Under the pieces are notes generated by a model. That model was not told the origin of the DNA and did no database searches. It saw only the letters and a program-made list of their open reading frames with translations. The position numbers were made by a program, and so were the translations under genes. Below are positions 44,951 through 53,787 of a stretch of 64,000 nucleotides of DNA, piece after piece (positions within the stretch are counted from its first letter, which is position 1; each line of letters starts with the position of its first letter). The DNA is taken from positions 806,001 to 870,000 of the forward strand of contig NZ_CP041186.1 in NCBI RefSeq assembly GCF_006517175.1. Reading direction: 5' to 3'. The DNA is from Persicimonas caeni (GTDB lineage Bacteria > Myxococcota_A > Bradymonadia > Bradymonadales > Bradymonadaceae).

Positions 44951-45739
44951 ATGGAACGACTAGGCTTGCGACATGTGGGTGTGGCGACGCTGATCTCATT
45001 GGGACTCCTGGTGGCAGCATGTGCCAGCACGCCGGAGGTGGGCGTGCGTCCAGACTTCGAGCAGCGACACGTGCCGCGCGTAGCGGTGGCGCCCTTCTAC
45101 TCGATGGGCACCTTCAGCTTGCCGGCCGACGAGCTCGACGAGGCGCTTCGCTCCAGCGAAGAGGCCGCGATTCAAGCTCTCGAGGCCGACGGCTTCGAGG
45201 TGGTCGGCCCGCGTGCGCTCCGGCAACACCTCGCCGAAAACGACGCGGCAAAGGCCTTCGACGAGGGCGTGCTGTTGCGCAGTGAGTTGAGCAACTACTT
45301 CGAACCGGCTCGAGACGCCGGCCGCCCCTCCCTGGAAGTCGCCACCATCCAAAAGCTCTACAAGGAGGGGAAGCTGCCTGCCGAAGCGCTGCTATTCGGC
45401 GAGGTCGTCTACCACACGCGCACCGAGTGCCGGGTCGACCCGACCCTCTACAACGACCACGCCGATATCGCCGGTGCCTCTCAAACGACCGAGGAGGCCG
45501 GCTCGCCATGCATCGTCAGTCACTTTCAGGCCAAGCTCGTCTATGCCCCCACCGGCGAGACGATGTGGTTCAACCGCAAGCTCCTGCAGACCAACACCGG
45601 CGAGGCGAGCCTCGAAGCCGCCCGCGCCAACCTGACCGAAACGGTCGGCCGCACGTTGAGCGGACCGGAGGGATTGCGCTCGTTTGGCGGAAAGACACGC
45701 ACGGCGGCGCTCGACAGTGACGACGAGAAGGATAACTGA
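44951..45739 (+). CDS. Hypothetical lipoprotein
   Basis: 262 residues from MERLGLRHVG, with lipobox LLVAAC (Cys24). The N-terminal mature part PRVAVAPFYSMGTFSLPADEL and the helix that follows recall the alpha/beta fold of GNA1162/CsgG-like lipoproteins, but no motif decides this. The only nearby ribosome-binding site is a weak CAGG. Divergent from the FHA gene. Confidence 0.6.
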   Translation: MERLGLRHVGVATLISLGLLVAACASTPEVGVRPDFEQRHVPRVAVAPFYSMGTFSLPADELDEALRSSEEAAIQALEADGFEVVGPRALRQHLAENDAAKAFDEGVLLRSELSNYFEPARDAGRPSLEVATIQKLYKEGKLPAEALLFGEVVYHTRTECRVDPTLYNDHADIAGASQTTEEAGSPCIVSHFQAKLVYAPTGETMWFNRKLLQTNTGEASLEAARANLTETVGRTLSGPEGLRSFGGKTRTAALDSDDEKDN

Positions 45740-45743
45740 CTTA

Positions 45744-45918
45744 GAGTGGTTTGGTGGTTGAGTGGTTTGGTGGTTGAGTGGTTGAACTCGTCCGCTCTGT
45801 CGAGGGACCTGCGCAAAGAGACCGCCAGGCAGGAGCGGTTCTGGTCGCGACGCCCTGCAGCCAAGAAACCACTCAACCACTCAACCACTCAACCACTCAA
45901 CCACTCAACCACTCAACC
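45744..45918. repeat. Facing 8-bp tandem repeat arrays (large hairpin) reaching into sctV
   Basis: The left arm (45744-45785) is GAGTGGTT/TGGTGGTT alternating; the right arm (45867-45918) has six and a half exact AACCACTC units. The two arms are complementary over about 40 nt. The right array contains the sctV stop codon (45913-45915). Acts as a terminator-like structure between convergent genes. Confidence 0.95.
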
Positions 45919-48024
45919 AAGCTCGATCCGACCAATCGGCTGGATCTTCAGCGCCGGATCGAGCTCCTGATACGACAACACCACAGCTTCGGGCATCTCG
46001 AGCGAGACGAGCTTTCGCATGTAGCGGCGCACGCGCTGGTCAGTCAGGATGATGGCGTCGCGTCCGGCCTGCACGTCCGACTCGACTTGCTGGCGCACCG
46101 CACGCATGAGCTTCTGAGTGACGTCGGGAGGCAAGGCCAGGAAGTTGCCCTCGTCGGTCTGCCTGATGGCCCCAGCGACCGTCTCTTCAACTTCTCGGTC
46201 CACCACGTACACAATCACACTGCCGTCGGTTCCGGCGTACTTGTGGGTGATGTAGCGGCTCAAGCCGGCGCGCACCTCTTCGGTCAGAGCGACCGGATCT
46301 TTGATGCTCTGGGCGCGATCGGCGAGCACCTCGAGGATGCGCGGCAGGTTTCGCAGTGAAATGCCCTCCTCGGCCAGCCGCCTCAAGATCTCGGTCAACT
46401 CGGGCAGCGCGATAAGCTTGGGCACGACCTCTTGCACCGTCGCCGGATACGGTCCCTCGAGTTGGTCGAGCATCTGTTGGACCCCCTGCAAGCCGACGAA
46501 GTCGCTGGCGTTCTCCTCGAGCGCGGCGGTGAGCCGCAGCAACACGTAGCCGGCGACGTCCCAGGTGGTATAGCCCGCAGACTCGACCGTGTCGGCATCA
46601 GCGGCGTCGATCCAGGCGGCGGGCTGGCCGGTGACCGGGTGTCGCGTCGGTTCGGCGGTGATCTCGAAGACGGACAGGCTCTCGGGGTCCTCGTTCGCCA
46701 GATGCCTTCCGGCGGGCACCTCGGCCGAAGCGACGGGCACCTCGTCGATGCTGATGACGAAGCCACGCGCCGGACAGCGCCGCGAGCCGGTACGTACGCG
46801 CACACCAGGAACCTTGACGCCGAGTTTGTGGAAAACCCCTTCGCGCATCGACGGGATCATGTCGCGGAGCCACGCTTCGCGCTCGCCGTCCATCTCGGCC
46901 GACAGCGCGCTGCCGATTTCCAGGCTCAGCGGCGTCACCGCCGGGATCATCGCCCTAGCCTGGCGGGCGCCCGACTTGGCCTCGTTTTCGACCTCCTCGA
47001 CCTCCTGGACCTCAACCTCCGACAACGCTCCAGATCCTGCCGTATCGACGCGCATCAGTCCCCATGCAGCCAGACCGACGACGCTTCCCATCATCACGAA
47101 CGGCACTGTTGGCAGCCCCGGAATGATGGCGAGCAGCCCAAGCAGACCGGCGGCGATGGCGATCGCCTTGGGCTGGGCGATGAGCTGGGTGAAGATATCG
47201 CCGCCCAGGTGGTCGACACCGTCGTCCTCGGAGGCAACGCGGGTGACGATGATGCCGGCGGTGGTCGAGATGAGCAGCGCGGGAATCTGACTGACGAGGC
47301 CGTCACCGATGGTCAGCAGCGTGTACGTCGAAGCCGCGTCAGCTGCCGGCATGCCATTTTGCAAGATACCGATGACCATGCCCGCGATGATGTTGATGGA
47401 GGTGATGATCACGCCGGCGATGGCGTCGCCTTTGACGAACTTCATCGCGCCGTCCATCGCCCCGTACAGTTGGCTCTCCTTTTGAACGAGCGCACGCCTG
47501 CGCCGCGCTTCGTCCAAGTCGAACGCACCGGCGCGCAGATCAGCGTCGATGGACATCTGCTTGCCGGGCATCGCGTCGAGGGTGAAGCGCGCGGCGACCT
47601 CCGAGACACGCTCGCTGCCCTTGGCGATGACGATGAACTGGATGAGCGTCAAGATCAGGAAGATGACCGCACCCACCACGTAATTGCCCTGCACCACGAA
47701 CTCGCCGAACGACTCGATGACCTCGCCGGCGTCGGCGTGCAACAGGATGAGCCGTGTCGACGAGACGTTGAGCGCCAGGCGAAAGAGCGTGGTGATCAGC
47801 AACAAGGCAGGAAACGCGCTGATCTTGAGCGCGCTCGGGATATACAAGCTGACCATCAGCAGCGTCACCGCGATGGTGATATTCAGCGTGAGCAAGAGGT
47901 CGAGCAAGAAGGTCGGCAGCGGCACGATCATCATACCAATGATGCCGACCACCAAAAACGCCAGACCGAGGTCGCTGTAGTTCGTCAGGAATTGCTTGAG
48001 TCCGCCAGTTCCACGCGCCGCCAT
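45913..48024 (-). CDS. sctV: Type III secretion export-gate protein, SctV family (orphan)
   Basis: 703 residues from MAARGTGGLKQF with GGAG 5 nt upstream. About eight TM helices in the first 330 residues, including LKISAFPALLLITTLFRLAL and the FHIPEP signature region ARFTLDAMPGKQMSIDADLR, followed by ESQLYGAMDGAMKFVKGDAI, which is closer to injectisome SctV than to flagellar FlhA. The C-terminal cytoplasmic domain (about 340-703) is intact. No other export-apparatus gene is in the window, so its partner system is elsewhere or lost. Confidence 0.88.
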   Translation of the reverse strand: MAARGTGGLKQFLTNYSDLGLAFLVVGIIGMMIVPLPTFLLDLLLTLNITIAVTLLMVSLYIPSALKISAFPALLLITTLFRLALNVSSTRLILLHADAGEVIESFGEFVVQGNYVVGAVIFLILTLIQFIVIAKGSERVSEVAARFTLDAMPGKQMSIDADLRAGAFDLDEARRRRALVQKESQLYGAMDGAMKFVKGDAIAGVIITSINIIAGMVIGILQNGMPAADAASTYTLLTIGDGLVSQIPALLISTTAGIIVTRVASEDDGVDHLGGDIFTQLIAQPKAIAIAAGLLGLLAIIPGLPTVPFVMMGSVVGLAAWGLMRVDTAGSGALSEVEVQEVEEVENEAKSGARQARAMIPAVTPLSLEIGSALSAEMDGEREAWLRDMIPSMREGVFHKLGVKVPGVRVRTGSRRCPARGFVISIDEVPVASAEVPAGRHLANEDPESLSVFEITAEPTRHPVTGQPAAWIDAADADTVESAGYTTWDVAGYVLLRLTAALEENASDFVGLQGVQQMLDQLEGPYPATVQEVVPKLIALPELTEILRRLAEEGISLRNLPRILEVLADRAQSIKDPVALTEEVRAGLSRYITHKYAGTDGSVIVYVVDREVEETVAGAIRQTDEGNFLALPPDVTQKLMRAVRQQVESDVQAGRDAIILTDQRVRRYMRKLVSLEMPEAVVLSYQELDPALKIQPIGRIELG

Positions 48025-48133
48025 CTCATCTCCATCGTGTCGACCAGATTCGGGAGGCATCCACACACCCCCTCATTACGGTTTTCGGCAGAGATGGCCG
48101 ATTCGTTGCGTACTTTTTTCAAAAAAGATCAAA

Positions 48134-48165
48134 AAACCGCCCCAGAAGGGCTTCTGGAGCGGTTT
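48134..48165 (-). terminator. Minus-strand terminator 1
   Basis: 15-bp stem with one mismatch: AAACCGCCCCAGAAG (48134-48148) and CTTCTGGAGCGGTTT (48151-48165). On the minus strand a T-run follows (TTTTTTGATCTTTTTT), the usual intrinsic terminator form. Confidence 0.85.
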
Positions 48166-48204
48166 CCCGAACGCAATTCTCTGTTCACGCCTTGCCAAGA
48201 AAAA

Positions 48205-48232
48205 GGCCGCCGGGCGATTTCGCCCGGCGGCC
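48205..48232 (-). terminator. Minus-strand terminator 2
   Basis: 13-bp perfect stem GGCCGCCGGGCGA (48205-48217) with TCGCCCGGCGGCC (48220-48232), followed on the minus strand by TTTTTCTT. It is nearly identical to the terminator of the Cys-rich lipoprotein gene at 53717-53740, but no gene here reads into it. Confidence 0.85.
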
Positions 48233-48367
48233 TCTAAGAATCGGAATCGATTACTATCGCATTCCTAACCCGTCCCCCCGCGCTCCGCGGTTGAAACAGG
48301 CGCATGGGCACGACTTGATTTCCCGTTATCCAGCAAGTAGCCCGTGCTTGTAGACAAGCTTATAGAA

Positions 48368-49844
48368 GGTCGTGACCCATGCGTGATCGTTTAAGCCCAA
48401 AATCGGCCTGAGAGCATTGAAAAAGGCCATCGAACCTGCTCTGCTCGTGGTTGCTTAAGACTACGACAGAACATGGAGGTTCAGATGGCCCACGGACAGG
48501 GTACTCAGCTTCGCGATCTTCTTGCAACGCTCATTCACGAAACGCTCGACGAAAGCCTGGCCAAAGCGCTGGGCGTGGTCGAACGCGAGCGCAAAGTCGA
48601 CATCGTCATCTTCGTCTGGTCGCTGATCCTGGGTTTTCCGACCGGCGCCAAACGCACGCTCAGCGCGTTGCGGCGCTCTTTCGAGCAAGCCAGCGGCCAG
48701 CGGATGGCCTCTTCGTCTTTCTACAACCGATTTACGCCCCAGATGACCAAGCTCCTGGAAAAACTGGTCGAGCATGTGCTGGCGGTCCGCAGTGGCCCGG
48801 CCAACAGCTACCAGGGCCGTATGATCCAGGGCTTCGAGAAGCTTCTGGCGCTCGATTCCACGGTTGTACGCCTCCACGACATGCTCCAAACAGTCTACCC
48901 AGCCTGTCCTGACGGTCAGTCGGCCCTCAAGCTGCACGTGGTCATGAACGTGCTCTCGGGCAGTCCGGGGCGGGTCAAACTCTCCGATGGCACCACCCAC
49001 GATCAGGGCGTTTGGACCAGAGTCGGCAGTTGGGTCAAAGGCTGCCTGCTCTTGTTCGATCTGGGCTACTGCAACTTCCATCCGTTTCACCGCATCGACC
49101 GCCAGGGCGGGTTTTTCGTCTCGCGGATGAAGTCGAACGCCAACCCACTCATCGTTGAAAACCTGACAACCTGCGCCGGTCGAAGCATCGACCTTGTCGG
49201 CCAGAAACTCCAGGACGTCGTCGGCCGTCTTCGCCGCAGAGTGATCGACGTCGAGGTCGAGCTGCCGGTCAAACTCAGAAGGTACCGCGGCAAACAGCGC
49301 CAGATCACCCGCCGCTTCCGCATGATCGGCATCCGCAACGACAACACCGGCGAGTACCACTTCTACGTGACCAATGTCGGCCAGGAACGGCTCTCGGCCG
49401 AGGATGTCGGCCACATCTACGCGCTCCGGTGGCAGGTCGAGCTGCTGTTCCGCAGGCTACGCTCGCACGGCCGACTCCATCAGCTTCCGACGCAGCAAGA
49501 GCACATCGTCAAGGCGCTGATCTGGGCGTCCATTCTGGCGGTGCTCGTCTCACAGAAGCTTCTGTGGGCGATGCGACTTCGCGACCGCGGACGACACCTA
49601 CCGGCGCTGCGCTTCCAGGAGGTCTTCGAGTCGTACGCACGCGCTATCCTCGAGGAAATGGTCGCGCATCGGCGAACGAGTAAGCTCGACCTGTTTGACC
49701 TCATCTATCACGAGGCGGTCGACCCGAACCTCGACCGGGTGCGCTCCTTCGACATATTGGATGCTGCGTAGGAGGACTTTGATGACGGTTTCAGCCAGTA
49801 ACTACGCGGGTTTGCGCTTAAACGAACACGCATGGGTCGTGACC
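48368..49844 (+). mobile_element. IS4-family insertion sequence
   Basis: A transposase gene is bracketed by imperfect 34-bp inverted repeats at 48368-48401 and 49811-49844 (about 30 of 34 match); homology may extend some 14 bp further out on each side (ACAAG is shared at equal offset). True ends and target duplication cannot be fixed by eye. Confidence 0.85.
48485..49771 (+). CDS. IS4-family transposase
   Basis: 428 residues from MAHGQGTQLR; GGAGG 5 nt upstream decides this start over the ATG at 48473. DDE residues are recognisable: LALDSTVV, LLLFDLGYCNFH, and the family Y-R-E segment IYALRWQVELLFR with a downstream basic residue. The C-terminal DLIYHEAVDPNLDRVR is intact, so the enzyme may be functional. 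Confidence 0.92.
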   Translation: MAHGQGTQLRDLLATLIHETLDESLAKALGVVERERKVDIVIFVWSLILGFPTGAKRTLSALRRSFEQASGQRMASSSFYNRFTPQMTKLLEKLVEHVLAVRSGPANSYQGRMIQGFEKLLALDSTVVRLHDMLQTVYPACPDGQSALKLHVVMNVLSGSPGRVKLSDGTTHDQGVWTRVGSWVKGCLLLFDLGYCNFHPFHRIDRQGGFFVSRMKSNANPLIVENLTTCAGRSIDLVGQKLQDVVGRLRRRVIDVEVELPVKLRRYRGKQRQITRRFRMIGIRNDNTGEYHFYVTNVGQERLSAEDVGHIYALRWQVELLFRRLRSHGRLHQLPTQQEHIVKALIWASILAVLVSQKLLWAMRLRDRGRHLPALRFQEVFESYARAILEEMVAHRRTSKLDLFDLIYHEAVDPNLDRVRSFDILDAA

Positions 49845-50208
49845 CCAAACGGACTTGTAGTAGAGGTATGGATGCTCAGGTCCCAGTTATCTCGCTCGCA
49901 TAGCGTAGCTTTGGAAGAGCTCGAAGCACCGCGGCCCCACTCGTTGCCGACGACATTCGACCACAGCACTGAGTGCACCAACGACTCCCGCCAGACTTGC
50001 ACGAAGTGCTAAACCGGTACCAGTGACGCCTACAAACATCAACCCAAGGCTCCTCAAGAACACCTCCTAACCGTCCTTAAAGCCACAAACCCGCTACACT
50101 TGACACCTCCCCCCAACAGCAGCACAATCAATTCAATGCCTCTTAAATAGGGGGGGCATCTGCCTACTAGCGCAGACGCATTTTATTTTCATTCACGTGG
50201 AGTATCGA

Positions 50209-50754
50209 ATGTTGAAGATGAAAAAACGGAGTCTCTCTTTTCTTTTGTTCGCGACGAGCACCCTGCTCTCCAGTACTGGTGCTGCAGCCACAATTGCCTG
50301 TGAGGATGCCGTCGGCGACATGTGGTTTGATGTCTATAATGGCAACCCCTTCAGCTACTATACCGCCGTTACGGTCGTCACCCCCTGGGGTACGGTTTCC
50401 GACCATGAGGAAGGAGACTATTTGAACGAAGTCAACTTCTCCAACTGTCCGACGATGTCTTACCCTTGGCAGTATATGTGCGAAAAGAGCGCCGAAACAG
50501 AGGGGTATCCGACAATGTCTGGGAGTCACCGTCTGGAGACGAGTCTAGCTTCTGATGGGTCGACGACGAGTATCGAAGCCACTGTCGAACTCGATGGGTG
50601 GACTAACCCGATTCTTTTCAGTCCGACTTCTTGTAGTGAGTACGAAGACGGATGGAACTATATCATCCGTGGCCAAGTGCCGGCTGCTTTCGGTGGGAGT
50701 TACAATGTTACAATCAAGTATTTGGCCGTCCCCCATGAAGTTGAGTCCCTATGA
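50209..50754 (+). CDS. Small secreted protein of unknown function (copy 1)
   Basis: 181 residues. ATG 50209 has GGAG 6 nt upstream. Basic N-terminus and signal peptide (SLSFLLFATSTLLSSTGAAA), then a beta-rich mature domain with four cysteines (ACEDAV, NCPTMS, MCEKSA, SCSEYE), probably two disulfides. GC content is visibly below the neighbours, suggesting transfer. The C-terminus (VPHEVESL) differs from copy 2 because of a small indel before the stop. No family recognised. Confidence 0.75.
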   Translation: MLKMKKRSLSFLLFATSTLLSSTGAAATIACEDAVGDMWFDVYNGNPFSYYTAVTVVTPWGTVSDHEEGDYLNEVNFSNCPTMSYPWQYMCEKSAETEGYPTMSGSHRLETSLASDGSTTSIEATVELDGWTNPILFSPTSCSEYEDGWNYIIRGQVPAAFGGSYNVTIKYLAVPHEVESL

Positions 50755-50877
50755 CTCCTGAGCGATTCAGCCACGAGACTCGTGGCTTGTAGTCTTGAGT
50801 CACTATCGCAGCCCAACAGCCTCGGGGCGACTTTCGGCAAATGTAGCGCCAGCGGTCACGTCAATCTCTCAACACGG

Positions 50878-50907
50878 CCGCCAAGACTCTATGGTCAGTC
50901 TTGGCGG
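50878..50907 (+). terminator. Terminator after secreted-protein gene copy 1
   Basis: 11-bp perfect stem CCGCCAAGACT/AGTCTTGGCGG (50878-50888, 50897-50907) with an 8-nt loop; CCTTTAGG follows. Confidence 0.8.
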
Positions 50908-50999
50908 CCTTTAGGTACGTCTTCTCTTTCCGATGCAACTTGGGGATACGAACTATCCGAGGTTCATGACCTTCCGAGTCAGTATCTCGCCGTCACCCA

Positions 51000-51730
51000 G
51001 CCTTACTGAGCGGCGTCGAACACGCAGTACTCGGTGCCGTCGAAGTCGGTGCAGACGCCGCCACGATCGGTGCAGTCAGCGCCGTCGCCTTCGCAGGGAA
51101 CTTCGCAGTAGCTGTTGTCGTTGCAGCGACCCTGGGTTCCGTCTTGGAACTGACAGTCGGCGTCAGTCGCGCAGGACGGGCTGCAGAGACCGAGAGGCGA
51201 TCCATCCTGGTCCAGTTGGACGACGTTGCACGAGAACTCTCCGGTATCACCACGGAGGCAGTCGGTGTTCTCACTGCACAGCGGCTGGCAAATGCCAATG
51301 GTGCCACCCTGACCGTCATCTTGTCCGCCGCAAATCGCTTCCAAACCGCAGCCGGTGGTCGGACCATACTGAAGTCCGTAGTTGCAGAAAACCGCGAGGC
51401 AGAAGCCACCATCAACGTTGGTGTTGCAGAAGCCACCACCCTGCTCGGTCACCGACGGATCCGGACCGCCACAGTCGGGGTTGTCGGCGCAGGCACCGCC
51501 CAGATTGTCCGGGCTGTAGGAGCAGTACTTCTGACCATCCTCGCCGGCGCCGAGGTACGGATCGACACATTCTTCGTCAGCGCCACACTCCGTGGCGTCC
51601 GTGCACGGAGTCGCACAACCGAAGTTGATCTCGACTTCGCCAGCGGCGCAGTCGGCGCAGGCTTCGATCTCGGTGGTGCAGCTGTTGCGGAAGCAGTTCG
51701 GGTCTTGGCTGTTCTCGCAGTTGTCGTTGG
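51000..51730 (-). pseudogene. Truncated copy of Cys-rich lipoprotein gene (C-terminal half)
   Basis: Matches 53785-54515 almost base for base at an offset of 2,785. It retains the stop codon but lacks the signal peptide and first half. Homology stops sharply at 51730, where an IS256-family transposase remnant begins on the opposite strand. The chimeric frame starting at 51788 is an artefact of the junction. Not expected to be expressed as an exported protein. Confidence 0.92.
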
Positions 51731-52173
51731 TGCGCATCGCCGACTCGGAGTGCGAGAGGAGCTGGAAAGAGACGTTTCGCTGGATCAAAGACCGAGGGCT
51801 TCACGGCGTCGAGTACGGGGTCAGCGACGCCCACCAGGGACTGGTCAATGCAGTGCATGAATGCTTCCAGGGCGCGAGCTGGCAGCGATGCCAGACGCAC
51901 TTTCGCCGGAACCTCAGCGACCGCACGCCCAAGCGCCACCAGGACGCGCGGCACGGGGGCTTAGACCGCATCTTTAAGGCCGACGATAAGAACGCTGCTC
52001 GCCAGGCTTTCAACGAGCTGGCCGCCGAACTCGAAGGCAAGGCCGACAAGGCTATCGAGATGCTCGAGCTGGGCATGGAAGACGCCACGGCCGTACTCGA
52101 CCTGCCGGAGAAGTATCATCGCAGGCTGCGCACCACGAACATGCTCGAGCGGCTCATCGAGGACGGTATCTGA
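51731..52173 (+). pseudogene. IS256/Mutator-family transposase remnant
   Basis: Reading plus, residues WKETFRWIKDRGLHGVEYGV, SDAHQGLVNAVHECFQGASW and QRCQTHFRRNL are the conserved middle of IS256-family transposases, with the second catalytic Asp in VSDAH. The N-terminal third is missing, and after TNMLERLIEDGI a stop replaces the expected NEEIRRR segment. It is truncated at both ends and non-functional. Confidence 0.9.
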
Positions 52174-52436
52174 AGATGGAAGAATGCTACGACTGGAAGC
52201 GGGCGAATCACACCCAAGAGGACGCGCTTTTACCAGCCGCTGAGTGAGGAAAAGAAGTCAGCCTGCGGAGAGCGAATTTACCCAGTCGATCGGACTTGAT
52301 CCCGCTAGAAATTTCCGAACGTCCATGCTCTACTCCTCAATCAATTGAAAAAATCAAGTGTTCGAGTTCTCGTGCCGTTGATTAACTGGGCATACGTTTG
52401 GATGTGACTCGTTGCGGCTTAATGCATCGAGTCGAA
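52174..52436. other. Gene-free spacer after the IS256 remnant
   Basis: No gene supported. It may contain decayed 3' remains of the transposase for the first 100 bp; the remainder is moderately AT-rich, ending where the second duplication unit begins. Confidence 0.5.
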
Positions 52437-52708
52437 CACTCGTTGCCGACGACATTCAACCACAGCACTGAGTGCACCAACGACTCCCGCCAGACTTGCA
52501 CGAAGTGCTAAACGGGTACCAGCAACGCCTACAAACATCAACCCAGGGCTCCTCAAGAACACCCTTTAACCGTCCTTAAAGCCACAAACCCGCTACACTT
52601 GACACCTCCCCCCAACAGCAGCACAATCAATTCAATGCCTCTTCAATTGGGGGGGGCACCTGCCTACTAGCGCAGACGCATTTTATTTTCATTCACGTGG
52701 AGTATCGA

Positions 52709-53242
52709 ATGTTGAAGATGAAAAAACGGAGTCTCTCTTTTCTTTTGTTCGCGACGAGCACCCTGCTCTCCAGTACTGGTGCTGCAGCCACAATTGCCTG
52801 TGAGGATGCCGTCGGCGACATGTGGTTTAATATCTATAATGACAACCTCTTCGGCTACTATACCGACGTTACGGTCGTCACCCCCTGGGGTACGGTTTCC
52901 GACCATGAGGAAGGAGACTATTTGAACGAAGTCAACTTCTCCAACTGTCCGACGATGTCTTACCCTTGGCAGTATATGTGCGAAAAGAGCGCCGAAACAG
53001 AGGGGTATCCGACAATGTCTGGGAGTCACCGTCTGGAGACGAGTCTAGCTTCTGATGGGTCGACGACGAGTATCGAAGCCACTGTCGAACTCGATGGGTG
53101 GACTAACCCGATTCTTTTCAGTCCGACTTCTTGTAGCGAGTACGAAGACGGGTGGAACTATATCATCCGTGGCCAAGTGCCGGCTGCTCTCGGTGGGAGT
53201 TACAATGTTACAATCAAGTATTTGGCCGCCCCCTATTATTGA
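52709..53242 (+). CDS. Small secreted protein of unknown function (copy 2)
   Basis: 177 residues. Same signal peptide, cysteines and ribosome-binding site as copy 1. Differs at residues 41, 42, 45, 47, 49 and 53 (D41N, V42I, G45D, P47L, S49G, A53D in copy 2), plus one conservative change near the end (F to L) and a different C-terminus (APYY). The rest of the gene is nearly identical in DNA. Confidence 0.75.
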   Translation: MLKMKKRSLSFLLFATSTLLSSTGAAATIACEDAVGDMWFNIYNDNLFGYYTDVTVVTPWGTVSDHEEGDYLNEVNFSNCPTMSYPWQYMCEKSAETEGYPTMSGSHRLETSLASDGSTTSIEATVELDGWTNPILFSPTSCSEYEDGWNYIIRGQVPAALGGSYNVTIKYLAAPYY

Positions 53243-53365
53243 CTCCTGAGCGATTCAGCCACGAGACTCGGCGCTTGTAGTCTTGAGTCACTATCGCAGC
53301 CCAACAGCCTCGGGGCGACTTTCGGCAAATGTAGCGCCGGCGGTCACGTCAATCTCTCAACACGG

Positions 53366-53395
53366 CCGCCAAGACTCTATGGTCAGTCTTGGCGG
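53366..53395 (+). terminator. Terminator after secreted-protein gene copy 2
   Basis: Same 11-bp stem as at 50878-50907 (53366-53376 and 53385-53395). Confidence 0.8.
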
Positions 53396-53482
53396 CCTTT
53401 AGGTACGTCTTCTCTTTCCGATGCAACTTGGGGATGCGAACTATCCGAGGTTCATGACCTTCCGAGTCAGTATCTCGCCGTC

Positions 53483-53716
53483 GCCCCCAGTTAAGTTGCG
53501 TAATTGAGGACGGTCCTCCGTACTCGTAATTCCTTCGTGCCCCAGCGATCTTGCTTTCATCTTCACGTTTCGCGCCAGAAAGGTAGAAGCCTTGGCGGAG
53601 CATGAACCTTGCGAAAGATGTTCGCTGCAATCCCTCTCAATTCAACGCTCCCCTGTAGGTACCAGGCTGTCCGCGTTGGACCCACACGCGCAAGAAAAAA
53701 GAAAAAAGAAAAAAGA
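53483..53716. other. Spacer between secreted gene copy 2 and the Cys-rich gene terminator
   Basis: No convincing gene. Short frames on both strands lack ribosome-binding sites. Ends in an A/G-rich tract that forms the T-tail of the minus-strand terminator. Confidence 0.5.
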
Positions 53717-53740
53717 CCGCCGGGCGAAGTCGCCCGGCGG
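53717..53740 (-). terminator. Terminator of the Cys-rich lipoprotein gene
   Basis: 11-bp stem CCGCCGGGCGA/TCGCCCGGCGG with a 2-nt loop, followed on the minus strand by a long T-rich tail (TCTTTTTTCTTTTTTC). Confidence 0.93.
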
Positions 53741-53787
53741 CCTCAATCGTTTGAGTGGTTACTCAAACGAAGGTTGTATCCGACGCC

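Larger units (their letters stand above)
48025..48367. other. Gene-free stretch between sctV and the IS element
   Basis: No supported gene. Holds the sctV leader, two minus-strand hairpins listed separately, and about 130 bp of unexplained DNA containing the IS outer flank. A 90-residue plus-strand frame across the hairpins is not convincing. Confidence 0.6.
49938..50994. repeat. Segmental duplication unit A, copy 1
   Basis: About 1.05 kb that recurs at 52437-53482 at an offset of about 2,500 bp, with near-identity. It carries the secreted-protein gene at 50209, its poly-G upstream region and its terminator. The 437 bp between the transposase and this gene hold the IS right end (to 49844), 93 bp of unassigned DNA and the duplication start. 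Confidence 0.93.
52437..53482. repeat. Segmental duplication unit A, copy 2
   Basis: Second copy of 49938-50994. It ends before GCCGTCGCCCCCAG, where copy 1 jumps directly to the Cys-rich gene end. About 300 bp of spacer (53483-53784) retained here is missing between units A and B in copy 1. Confidence 0.93.

Noticed and set aside
50329..50366. Diversity-generating retroelement target
   Set aside because: Changes are not restricted to adenines, and no reverse transcriptase or template repeat is present in the window.
50167..50529. 120-residue minus-strand frame conserved in both duplicates (also 52667-53029)
   Set aside because: Conserved only because the DNA is duplicated; it is antisense to the secreted gene and lacks a ribosome-binding site.
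51003..51788. 261-residue cysteine-rich protein as an intact gene
   Set aside because: Its first 20 residues come from the IS256 remnant side of the junction and it has no signal peptide; it is a truncated copy.
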